From the NCBI GenBank assembly GCA_035235625.1, contig CP141147.1, positions 1,898,001 to 1,962,000 of the forward strand: a DNA stretch of 64,000 nt, written 5' to 3'. This DNA is from Saururus chinensis (taxonomy: Eukaryota > Streptophyta > Magnoliopsida > Piperales > Saururaceae). Position 1 is the first letter of the stretch, and each line of letters opens with the position of its first letter. Both the position numbers and the translations under genes were made by a program. Shown here piece after piece: positions 25,015 to 36,612 of this stretch. The notes under the pieces were generated by a model. That model was not told where the DNA came from, made no database searches, and saw only the letters and a program-made list of their open reading frames with translations.

Positions 25015-25800
25015 CCCAGCGGCCAGGAGGGGAGAGGGGCCGGATTCCGACCAGTCACTCCCTCCAGGGGCGCCAGGTTCAAGGGGGAGCGTCAGGTTCA
25101 AAGGGGAGCTCTAGGTTCCGAGGGGGGAGCTGGAATCCAGTGCCCTCTCTCCCAGGAGAGAGAGGGCGGAGTGGGAAGGAGGGGGTGTCCGGCCCCCCGC
25201 CGGAATCCAAAGGGGAGGGAATCCGGGGGGGGAGGGAGGAGGGGCGCCCCAACTCCCCACCTCACTCCCCGGCTCCCCTCAGGAATCCGGCTTCAGGAGG
25301 GTGGAGACGGGGTGGGAAGGGGGGGAACCGGGTAGGGGGGAGCCGGGGGTGGGAAGGGGTGCAACCGGGGAGGGGAAGGGTGGCGGACATAGGCAGTGTG
25401 AGCTCTGGGGTGGGCGGTCAATGGCGGAGGGGGGAGAGGACGAGCGGCGCATTGCAGCGGTCGGAAGAAGGTGGGGCCGGCACCCGACGGGAGGAGGCGA
25501 AAACGAGAAAGGGGGGAAGGGGAGAGCCGGGGGTGGGAAGGGGGTACCGGGGAGATGAAGGGCTACAGACGCAAGCGGTGCGGGCTCACGGGCGGGCGGT
25601 CGGCGGTGGAGGGAGGCTGTGGTCGGAAGACAGCGGGCCGGCACCCGGCGGGAGGAGATGAAAGAGAAAAACCCCAGCGCGGGCGTTTTCGCCCGCGAGG
25701 GGGATTATATATCGCTCGGGCGGCGAAATATTTTCCACAAGGGGCAAAATTTTCGCCCGCACGGAAATTTTTAGGATGGCGCTTGCGCCTTTTCCCTCTT
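25015..25800. other. GC-rich block inside CACTA element 1
   Basis: This is a strongly purine-biased, GC-rich stretch of short gggga/ggagg repeats. Several overlapping ORFs (25140-25833 on both strands) are Gly/Arg/Pro-rich low-complexity translations and do not resemble any protein family. I do not call a gene. Confidence 0.6.
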
Positions 25801-27383
25801 ACGATGCACAAAATGCGTCACAAACAATGGTAATTTGCGACGCTTAAATTAAGCGTCACAACAATGATACTTTTAAGGCCGATTTGAAACATAGTCGTAA
25901 GTATTATATTTACGACGTTTAGTAAAGGTCGCGAATCATGATCGTTTGCGACGCTTAATAATAAGCGTCGCAAAAACACTCTCCCTCTCCTCTCTCTCTC
26001 TCTCTCCTCCCTCTCCACTCTCTCTCCCTCCTCTCTCCTTCCTCTCCTCTCTCTCTCCTTCCTCTCCTTTCTCTCTCCTCCCTCTCCTTTCTCTCACCTC
26101 CCTCTCCTCTCTCTTTCCTCCCTCTCTCTCCTCTCTCTCCTCTCTCTCCTCCCTCTCTCCTCCCTCTCTCTCTCCTCTCTCTCTCTCCCTCTCCTCTTTC
26201 TCTCCTCCCTCTCTCTCTCCCTCTCCTCTTTCTCTCCTCCCTCTCTCTCTCCTCCCTCTCTCTCTTCCCTCCCCTCTCTCTCATTTTTTCTTTCTCTCCT
26301 CTCTCTCTCTACCCTCTCTCCCCCTTCTCTCTCTCTCCTCCCTCTCTCCTCTCTCTCTCCCCTCTCTCTATTTTTTATTTAAAAAATAATGAAAAAAATG
26401 TATTAGCGACATATAGCATGTACGTCTCTAATACTAAGGGTATTAGCGACATATATGCTTATACGTCGCTAATACTATGCTTATACGTTGCCAATACTCA
26501 TATTTTTTTAAAAAAAATTCATATCCCCTCCCCTCTCTCTCTCTCTTCCCTCCCCCCTCTTCTCTTCCGTCCCCTCTCTCTCATTTTTTCTTTCTCTCCT
26601 CTCTCTCTCTCTCCCTTCTCTCTCTCCCCCCTCTCTCTCCTCCCTCTCTCCTCTCTCTCTCCCCTCTCTCTATTTTTTATTTAAAAAATAATGAAAAAAA
26701 TGTATTAGCGACGTATAGTGTAACGCCCGGGGTTTTTCACACATTTTCCTTAAAATTCACAGAAAATTTTTGCAATATAATGTCCGTAAATCAGAGGAAA
26801 AATGACGAAATCAAAACCTGATAAAACAGTTTATAATTTAAAACACTAAACATCCACTTTCCATCTAAATATTTTCATCACATGGTCAAACATCGTACGG
26901 CCAAAGCAAATATCATCAGGCGCTACTCGAAAACACACGTACGACTAAATTCGCTATGATCATAGACTTTAAAATACAAATCACTCCCAAGCATCCCTGA
27001 GTGCAAGTCCCATAACAGTCCACAGACTAATCCAAATGAAAGTTCAGAATATAAACATCTTAACGTCTCATCTCACCCAATACATCAGATCGTGGCACAA
27101 ACAAACTCGCAGTGAGTCAAACATATACCTGAGTCAACGGGAATCAATCCTCCGCTGAAATGAGCATCCATCTCCAGGAGCTCTCCAACACACACCTGCA
27201 AAAGCTTCCCGAACCACGGGGCTAAAAATGGTAGGGTGAGTATTTTCATACTCAGTAGGAAAATACCCAGTAGAGGAAATCCCAAACGGTGAACTCAATA
27301 AGTTCATAAATACATGTGTTCATGCAACTCAAACATGAAGCAGATAGGCATATCAATATCATGCTCATACACATACAAACATA

Positions 27384-27495
27384 CCAAATGCACCATCGTG
27401 CCAAAGTCATACCAAATGCACCATCGTGCCAAAAACATACTAAAAGCACCATCGTGCCAAAAACATACTAAAAGCACCATCGTGCCAAAAATATA
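27384..27495 (+). repeat. 28-bp tandem repeat in solo LTR
   Basis: Four head-to-tail copies contain 'caccatcgtgccaaaaacat'. They are nearly identical. Confidence 0.85.
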
Positions 27496-28275
27496 CCATC
27501 AAACAAAACTTACACAAACACCCTTATCCAGGGTCTTACAAACTTACTCGTACCATCGTACGCATACTCATACAACATACTCATACTTGTACGACCTTAC
27601 TTGTACAATTATATACTTACTCATACGACCTTACTCGTACATCTTACACTTACTCGTGCGACCTTACTCGCACATCTTACACTTATAGTCTTGCTCATAA
27701 ACTTACAGTGCTCAACTGATCAAACCGAAGCTGAGCCCGATCAGAAACCCTAGTTCATCAGGGCAGCAGACTTCCTTACCTCATCCATATTAGGATCAAA
27801 ACTTACCGTACACCAAAATCTTACAGTCTTACATCTCTGCCATCTACCTTATGGCCAAAACATCGTACACAAATGTCATCATACTAAGCTCCTCAGAGCC
27901 GAACCCAATTGTCGCCCTCTTACTTAATACCTCACTAATTATGCTTACTTTTCACTTCATAATATGTACGTTATGCTTGTACAATTATGAACACTCTTAC
28001 TATCTGACAATCGCCCAACATACAATCCAACCCAAACCGATCCATTCTAATCCTTGCCCGTCATACTCTTATTCTCTGTCATCTGTCATACGCTTACACA
28101 ACTGTATCCAAATTCAGACAAAGCCTCTGCAACCTCTTACTGTCCATCGCCCATACCTCTGCCCACATACACTTACACATATCCATACCATAGGCAAAAA
28201 GCCATCATACATACGTATGTCTCCCACATACATATAACATACACATACGGTCATACATACGTAACTTACGAACAT

Positions 28276-28400
28276 GCACGCTAGCCATCACTAGCACATG
28301 CATAACACACGTCAAACATACACGCTAGCCATCACTAGCACATACTCAATTAACATACGAAACTTACCAACAAACACGTTAGCCATCACTAGCACATACA
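28276..28400 (+). repeat. ~55-bp tandem repeat in solo LTR
   Basis: Three spaced copies of 'gctagccatcactagcacat' (the third as 'gttagcc...') occur with similar flanks, in the same solo LTR as 27384-27495. Confidence 0.8.
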
Positions 28401-31277
28401 TACATCCAACGTACTTACAACCAACATGCATGTCATATGCATTTTAACATACCATACAATCGTGCTTACACGTACATCATGCAATCAGATCGTTACATAA
28501 CATCCAAAGCATGGAATCATACAATCCTAGCATGCTACTACTCATTCAAAGCATGCTATCATGAATTTACGAGTTCAAAGCTCCCCTACCTCGTAATCAT
28601 GACGTTCGATGGCGAGCACCCGACGGTGGCGGCGTCGACGACGGAGCTCGCGATCAAAACCGTTGCCTAGCTGAGAGAGCTGCTGTCCCGAAGATTTTAG
28701 GAAGCGCCGGAACTAGTCACAGCCAAACGGGGTGTCAGAATCAATGCGGCAAAGCCCGCGATCCATAGCGGCACACAAGGGTGGCCGGGAGAAATATCGT
28801 GCCAACATATGTGGAGGTGCGACCAAATGTCGATGGTGGACACTGAAGATCGGCCGGTGGCTAAGACGTGCTCAGCCGACCACAAGACGTCGAAATCGGC
28901 CATGGACAGCACCCAACGACGACGATTTCGGTCAACAAAGGCCCACATAAGGGCGGAGGCATGGGGCGACGCTCAAGGACAGTGGAGAGGTGGAGGAGGA
29001 CTCTAATGGTTAACTCCACTCGGTGGCAAAGCCATCCGATGGTCAGGCGGCACAAATACGGCGCCTAGGCCCAAAAATACACGCGTGGCCACATGCACAC
29101 GCGGCCAAATAGTGCCACTATAGGGGGAGATGGGTCGGACGGTGGCGACCCAAGGCCCACATCAGGCCAATAGGGCTAGGGCCAGGAAGTGGTGGCCGAT
29201 CGAAACGACGACATCGCCGATCGCCACCCACAACCAACACATTTGGTGCGGGCAGCTGTGCATTTCGCACGGTATCGGGCAAAGGCAAGCGGCCCACTCC
29301 GAGCGGAGGTGTAATTGGCTAAGTGGGGCTGGCCCTCACTGTCGTTGAGCCGGGGCAGAGCCCACGATGGCCAAATGGCCCACGGCTCGCCAAAGGCAAC
29401 AACCCGAGACGCACCCAAAGCGTCTAATTGGGCGGATCAAGACCATAGGGGTGGGGCGGGGTCGAAAATGGCAACCCCCTACCAACACTGGGTCGAGGTA
29501 GGCTAGACGGAGTCTATCTAGTGGCCGGACAACGATCGGAAACACACCGACATCCAAAACAATCTCACGGACAGTGAGATGCAAAAAGAGAACAAAACCC
29601 GACCAAAAGATCGGCAGCTCACAGCAGAGCGCAGAAAGCACGGCGGCGGCTCTAGGCAGCGCCTATGGGTTCCTAGCGGCCAACTAAACATAAGTCTAGT
29701 TGAGAGCGGCCGCAAACGACGTCAAAATCGTACACCCACAGCTCAAAAACGGGATTTAAGGAAAGAAAAATCCCGAAAAAAGTTCGGTACCTCGTGTAGG
29801 AGCGAAGAGGCCGTGGCGGCGGTCATAGCCGATGTCTACGGACTCGTGGCAGTGAGGCAAAGCGGATCCTGACAAAAATCGCTGGAATCCGACGACGGAG
29901 GAGGGAGAATGGAGCGACCGAAAATGGGCTCGGGTTTCTCCCAAAAGTCACTGGACGTGAAAATCTTACTGACTTCGAAAGTTTATGAATGTCGGTTCTG
30001 GAATCTGACAGAAGATTTATATATAATCTTTTTAATTTTTACTTCTACGTCCCTAACACACGTTCACCCACCGATTACGCGTTGTAGCTCCAAAATTCGC
30101 GCCGTAAGTGCGCAGCGAGGCCCGTGGCCTGTGACTAAGCCCCACACCCGACTCTATGGGTATAAATACGGGGAAAATATATAAATACGAATACGCCGAA
30201 GCGTCACATTTTCCCGCCGAAAATGACCAGAAAAATAGCAGGAAAATCACATAAAATCGTTGAAAATTCAGGGACATTACATATAGCATGTACATCGCTA
30301 ATACTAAGGGTATTATCGATGTATATGCTTATACGTCACTAATACTATGCTTATATGTCGCCAATACTCATATTTTTTTTTAAAAAAAATTCATATCCCC
30401 TCCCCTCTCTCTCTTCCCTCTCTTCTCTCTCCCTATTTCCTCCCTCCCTCCACCATCTTCTCTCTCTCTCTCTCTCCCTCCCTTCTCTCTCTCTCCTCCC
30501 TCTATCTCCCTCTCTCCTCTCTCTCTCCCCCTCTCTCTATTTTATATTTTTTATTTAAAAAATAATGAAAGAAATGTATTAGTGACGTATAGCATGTACG
30601 TCGCTAATACTAAGGGTATTAGCGACGTATATGCTTATACGTGGCTAGTACTCACAGGAATTAGCGACGTATATGCATATACGTCGCTAATACTATGTTG
30701 TATTAGCGAAGTATAGCTTATCTATACGTCCCTAATACTCATATTTTTTTTTAAAAATTCATATCCCCTCCCCCCTCTCTCTCTTCCCTCTCCTCTCTCT
30801 CCTCCCTCCCTCCACCCGCTTCTCTCTCTCCTCCCTCCACCCTCTTCTCTCTCTCCCTTCTCTCTCTACCCTCTCTCTCTCCTCTCCCTCTCTCCCTTCT
30901 CTCCTCCCTCTCTCTCTCCTCCCTCTATCTCCCTCTCTCCTCTCTCTCCCCCTCTCTCTATTTTATATTTTATATTTAAAAAATAATGAAAAAATGTATT
31001 TGCGACGTATAGCACGTACGCCACTAATACTAAGGGTATTAGCAACGTATATGCTTATATGTCGCTAATACTCATAGGCATTAGTGACGTATATGCATAT
31101 ACATTACTAATACTATGTTGTATTAGCGATGTATAGCTTATACGTCGCTAATACTCATATTTTTTTAAAAAAAAAATTTATATTCCCTCTGCTCTCTCTC
31201 TTTCTTCCCTCCACCCCTCTCTCTCTCTCTCCTCCCTCTCTCTTCTCTCTCTACCCTCTCTCTCCTCCCTCCCTCCA

Positions 31278-31340
<63 letters not shown>

Positions 31341-32621
31341 TCTTTCTCTCTCTCTCTCTCCTTCTCTCTCTCCCCTCTTTCTCTGTCCTATCTCTCTCCC
31401 TTCTTTCTCTCTCGTCTCTCTCTCTCTCCCCCTTCTCTCTCCCCTCTCTCTCTCCCTCTCTCCTCCCTCTATCTCCCTCTCTCCTCCCTCTCTCTCTCCC
31501 CTCAAAGGTATTAGCGAAGTATATGTCTATACGTCGCTAATACATGTTTATTTTTTATATTTTTAATTAATTTTTAAATAAAAAATATATAACAAATAAA
31601 AAAAATTCCTCTCTCTCCTCCCTATCTCCACCCTCTTCTCTCTCTCTACCCTCTCTCCCTATATATCTCTCTCTCCTCCCTCTCACCTCCCTCTCCTCTC
31701 CTCTCCCTCTCTTTCTCTCTCTCTCTCTCTCCCTGTCTCCCTCTCCTCCCTTCCTCTCTCTCTCTCTCTCTCTCTCTCTCATCTCTCTCTCCTCCCTCTC
31801 TGTCTCTCTCTCTCCTATGTCTCTCTCTCTCTCCTATGTCTCTGTCTCTCTCTCCTCCCTCCCTCCCTCTCTCTCTTTAGATTCTCTCTCTCTCTCTCAA
31901 TGCACTCTCTTCACCCTCTCTTTTATTATAAATTATATTTTAAAATTAATAATAAAATTTTATAAATAAAATATATTATATATAAATAGTAAATTATTAA
32001 CACTATTTTTTATTAAAAATTTAATATTTATTTATTAATTATACAAATAGTAAATATTAAATAAAATATATTATATTTTAAAAGTTTATTATAATTTTTT
32101 AATATTTATTTATTAAATAAAATCAATTAATAAAGCTATTAGCGACTCTTGTTAACAAATGTCGCTATTAGAAATAGTATTTGCGACGCTTCGTTACAAG
32201 CGTCACTACTAATTTAAAATTTGTATTTTTGTATTTTTAATTCAATACTATTAGTGATGCTAATAGTTGCTTGTAGATATGCGTCGCTATTGAGAAAGCT
32301 ATTAGCGACGCTCGCTAATAGATATATTTTTTTCTTTTTTATTTAAAATATGTATCTTTTAGCGACGGTTATATGAAGTGTCACAAATAGAGGAACTATT
32401 AACGACGCTTATAATCAAGCGTTGCTAATAGGATTAGTATTAGCGACGCTTTAAGCTAAGCGTCGCTAATATATAACTATTAGCAACGCATATGAGAATG
32501 TATCGCTAATAGTTTAATTTTTTGCGACATTTTTTTTATACATTGCAAATAGTTGTTTTTAGCAACGGTTAACTAAGTGTCACTAATATATGCGTCGCTA
32601 ATACTCCATTTTGTTGTAGTG

Positions 32622-35600
32622 GCTCCTGCAACGTGCAGTAGATCGAATCATCCTGGGCAACGAACGTCCAAGAGATCCAAAGCATCCTTGGGAGAGCATA
32701 AATCTATCTTTAAGGATAGTGTAATGATGCTTGATTTGATTTTCAACATTGTGATTTTATGTAATTTTTTATAATTGCAATTATTGAGGTATGGAATTAG
32801 AATCTTAAGACAAATTTATGTCTTTTTTTTTCGTACTTTACTGTTGTGATTTTCTTACATTGAAGCTGAGACAATCTTCTATTCGTTCGAATAGAAATGG
32901 CTACAGAGGGTACTAATGTGACTTCGGTCATAATTCCCATTATTGTTACTGGTCTGGTTTATGCCAGAAAGATTTAATGGTGAAGATTTCAAGAGATGGC
33001 AAGAGAAAATAAAATTCTATCTGAACAAGTTGAATTTAGTTCAATTCCTTCATAAGGATGTTCCTATTCTCACTAAGGAGATAAAATATGACAAATAAGA
33101 TGTGTTTGCAGTCGATGCATGGAAATATGCAAACTTCTAAGTAAAAATTATATTCTCAACGGGTTGGACAACATGTTGTACAATGTGTATAGTCCTATAA
33201 AGATGTGAATGGATTGTCAGAATCGCTAGAAAAAAGTACAAAATAGAAGATGTCAGCACAAAGAAATTCATTGTTGGCACATTCCTAGACTTCAAGATGA
33301 CAGATTCTAAGACTATGATAAATCAAGTTCAAGAACTCAATGTAATCTTTCATGGTATATATGTAGAGGGAATGACTTTAAGTCAATCTTTTTTCATGTG
33401 GTTGCTATGATTGAAAAATTACCACCATCCTGAAAGGATTTCGAAAACTACTTAAAATTATAAATGCAAGGAGATGAACACATAGGACTTAATTATAAAT
33501 TTGAGGATTGAAGAAGACAACCATCTTTTGAAAAGAAAACCGAGAGTCATGACATGGAGGCTAAAGTGAATGTTATGGAACAAGAGAAGAAAAATAACAA
33601 CCACAATAACAAGAAGAGGAAGAATCATGGATGTCAATCAAACCATGACTCTGCCAAAGCCAAGTGCAAGGGCAAGTTTTATTTGTGTGACAAGCTAGGC
33701 CACAAGATTAATGATTGCCACAAGTTGAAGAAACAAGAGAATTCTAAGAAAAAAATGGACAAGCCAATGTAACGGAAGTGGTGAACCTCTCCAATGACAT
33801 GAATGACATTAGCCTTTCTAGTATGATTTATGAAGTGAACATGGTCATTAACGCAAGAGAATGGTGGGTGGACACTAGGGCTGCTCATCATGTGTGCTTA
33901 AATAGACAAATGTTTTCTACTTATCAAACAGTGGAAAATAGTGAACAACTTTTCATAGGCAATTATTCTACTGTCAAGGTTGAAGGTACCAAAAAGGTGA
34001 TGCTTAAATGACTTTGCGCAAGGAACACACACTCAATAATGTGTTGTGTGAGCCAAAAAATTAAAAGAATTGAGTATCAAGATCATCTCTGAGAAAGAAG
34101 GGGTTCAAATTGGTATTTCAATTGGACAAGTTTGTATTGACTAAATGTGAGATGTATGTGAAAAAAAGGTATCTCAGTGAGGGGGTTTTCAAACTTAATG
34201 TATTAACTATTGCACCTATTGCTAATATTAAAAATGGTAGTGTTTTTTTTTACTATATGAATGAGTCATGAGATGTGTAGCATGGTAGATTAGGACATGT
34301 TAATTATGACGTTATGCATAGATTGATTAACATAAAACATTTGCTTAAATTTAATGTTAACTCTAATAATAAAATGTGAGATTTGTGTGGAATCAAAATT
34401 GACAAGGAAATCATTCCAAAGCATTGAGAGAAGTACTGAATTTCTTGAGTTAGTTCGTAGTAATATTTATGACTTAAAACTTGTTCAAATAAAAGGAGAC
34501 AAAAAGCACTTTATTATTTTCTTAACGATTACACTTGATATTGTTATGTGTATTTGCTAAGAAGCAAGGATGAGGCTATATATATGTTCGTGTTATATAA
34601 AATCGAAGTTGAAAATTAACTTTACAAGAAAATCAAAGTTCTAAGGAGTGACAGAGGTGGGGAATATAAATCACCTTTTGGTAAAATCTGTTCACAACAT
34701 GGTTTTATTCACCAAACTACAACACCCTATTAACCTCAACAAAATGATGTTACCGAATAGAAAAATAGAACTTTAAAGGAAATGGTGATTGCATGTTAAT
34801 AAGTTCTAAATTACCCCAAAACATGTAGAGGAAGCTTTGCTTTCTGCAAATTATATTCTTAACAAAATACCTCATAAGAAAACCTTAAAGATACTATATG
34901 AATTATGAAAATGTTAAAAATATTTCTACAAAATGTTAAAGGTGTGGAGGTGTTTGGCCAAAGAGAGTCCTTATTCCCAAGAGGATGAAGATAGGACTAA
35001 AAATTATTAATTATGTATTTATTAGTTACGTAAATAATCGTAGTGCATATCGCTTTCTTATTCATAATTTAGAGATTTTTTATGTAAATATCAATATTAT
35101 GATTGAATCCAGGAATGCTTCATTTTTTGAATATATTTTTCTATGTAATTCTACATAAGAAAGAATTTCTCTTAAAAGAATTTTGGATGTTGTATGAGAC
35201 AATAGTGAAGATCAAGAGGGAGAAGATGATGAACCAAGACACAACAAATATGCTTGAACATCTAAATCCTTTGGTCCGGATTTTTTTACTTATTTGGTAG
35301 AAAATGAGCTTAAGAAAGTCATGTCCTCTCTTAAAGCACCATATAGAAAAGAGGCTATATATAGTAAAATTGAATCTATTATGAAAAATCATACTTAGGA
35401 GCTCGTGAATCTTCCACTAGGAAGTAAACCTCTAGGATACAAAAATGAATATTCAAGAAGAAGATGTAGGTTGATAGATTAATTGAAAAAAATAAATTTA
35501 GACTTGTCAACAAAAGATACAAACAAAAAGAAGGTCAAGATGACTTTGATACATCTTCACTATTCACAAGAATAACTTCCATTAGGATGTTAATAACTAT

Positions 35601-36612
35601 TACTGCTTTATATAATCTTAAAATGCATCAAATAGATGTGAAAACTGCATTCTTAAATGATGAAATATATATATGCAACAACCTGAAAGGTGTGTTATGT
35701 TGGGTCAATAAAAGAAAGTATCAAGACTTATTAAATCCCTCTATGGGCTAAAACAAGCACCAAAGTAGTGGCAAGAAAAATTTGTCAAAATCATGATGTT
35801 AAGTGGATTCAAAATTACTAAATATGATAAATGTGTTTATGTCAAAGAAAGACCTAACGACTATGTCATTATTTCTTATATGTGGATGATATGCTTATTA
35901 TTGGTAATAATGATGAAATCATTAAAACTACTAAGAAGATGTTAAATAATCAATATTACATGAAGGATATGAGTGTTGTAAATGTTATACAAGGGATGAA
36001 GATCACTAGAATATGTGATGGATATGTATTGTCTCAATCTCATTACATTAAGAAAATCTTTGAAAAATTTAATAAGAATGATAATCATCCAGTGAGAATA
36101 TATGTGGATGTGATATTGCACTTAAGCAAAAACACTAGTTGGAGTATATCACCATTGCATTATTCCCAAATTATTAGCACTCTCAATTTATAATAAGTTA
36201 TACGAGACCGGACAAAACATACTCGGTAAGTAAATTGAGTAGATATAATAGCAACCCAGGGGTAGATTGCTGGAAAGTTGCAGTCAAGGTTCTTAGATAT
36301 CTAAGATATACCTTTAACTTTGGACTACACTATACAAGATATCTAGTAGTACTTGAAAGGTACTATGATAAAAACTAGATATCTGATACAAAAGATTCAA
36401 AATATACAAGTGTGTATGTCTTTACTCTTGAAGGTGCAACAATGTCTTCGAAATCCTCTAAACAAACATGCATAGCAAAATCCACGATGGAATATGAATT
36501 TATTACACTTAATAGAGCAAGCGAAATAGGCAGTGTGGCTTTGTCGTTTTTTAGAAGATATTCTAATGTAGGGGAAACCTATGCCACCTATTTACATCCA
36601 TTGTGAAAGCCA
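32622..36612 (+). mobile_element. Copia element 1, rest of LTR and decayed gag-pol
   Basis: LTR sequence resumes after the CACTA insertion and ends near 32801. The polyprotein follows, riddled with stops and frameshifts. Visible parts in order: gag; a zinc knuckle near 33660-33730 with its first Cys missing; protease WWVDTRAAHH (DTG changed to DTR) near 33864; gag-pre-integrase CEICVESKLTRKS near 34376; integrase remnants; reverse transcriptase DDMLIIGNNDE near 35886; and RNase H with [10 protein letters not shown] near 36470. The same order is seen in element 2. The element is cut at 36612 by the second CACTA element, and its 3' LTR is absent from the window. It cannot be active. Confidence 0.88.

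Larger units (their letters stand above)
26719..30281 (+). mobile_element. Solo LTR, 3.56 kb (gypsy-like)
   Basis: It begins TGTAACGCCCGGGG and ends GGGACATTACA, with a perfect 5-bp target duplication TATAG at 26714-26718 and 30282-30286. Plant gypsy LTRs of the Tekay/Del kind start and end in this TGTAAC/GTTACA style. A TATA-like 'gggtataaatacgg' near 30158-30173 would place a short R-U5 at the right end. Short internal tandem repeats occur at 27384-27495 and 28276-28400, and a GC-rich stretch at 28600-29900. No gag-pol is present and no second LTR is visible, so it arose by LTR-LTR recombination. ORFs at 28697-29872 are not credible genes. Confidence 0.85.
26398..31545. repeat. Higher-order array: palindromes plus CT tracts
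   Basis: Blocks of TATTAGCGACGTATA and TACGTCGCTAATAC form near-perfect dyads and alternate with 100-300 base CT microsatellites. Each CT tract is followed by 'atttaaaaaataatga' and preceded by 'aaaaattcatatcccctc'. Copies of the dyad block start near 26398, 26700 (split by the solo LTR and resuming at 30282), 30575, 30985 and 31505. Unit length is about 300-500 bases depending on the CT tract. The long Ser/Pro/Leu ORFs and Arg/Glu ORFs at 25946-26684 and 30347-31782 are translations of the CT tracts. Confidence 0.85.
24529..32621. mobile_element. CACTA element 1, non-autonomous
   Basis: The left end is CACTACAACAAAA and the right end is TTTTGTTGTAGTG, a perfect 13-base terminal inverted repeat. 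It is flanked by the 3-bp duplication GCT (24526-24528 and 32622-32624), the hallmark of CACTA (En/Spm) transposition. Both ends are full of subterminal TTAGCGACG-type repeats in both orientations. The interior has a GC-rich block (about 25015-25800), CT microsatellites and a solo LTR (26719-30281). I see no transposase (TNPD-like) reading frame, so it must be mobilised in trans. Removing the solo LTR leaves about 4.5 kb. Confidence 0.93.

Noticed and set aside
25140..25833. Gly/Arg-rich ORFs up to 173 codons
   Set aside because: They lie in the GC-rich block of the CACTA element, overlap in several frames, and show no domain or splice signals.
25946..26684. Long Ser/Pro/Leu ORFs on the plus strand and Arg/Glu ORFs on the minus strand
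   Set aside because: They are translations of CT/GA microsatellites in CACTA element 1. The same applies to 30347-31782 and 39663-39911.
28697..29872. Several overlapping ORFs in the GC-rich part of the solo LTR
   Set aside because: No conserved motifs, both strands equally open, and inside an LTR with perfect target duplications.
26719..30281. Intact small LTR retrotransposon
   Set aside because: No internal LTR pair, primer-binding site or gag-pol could be seen. A single long LTR explains it better.
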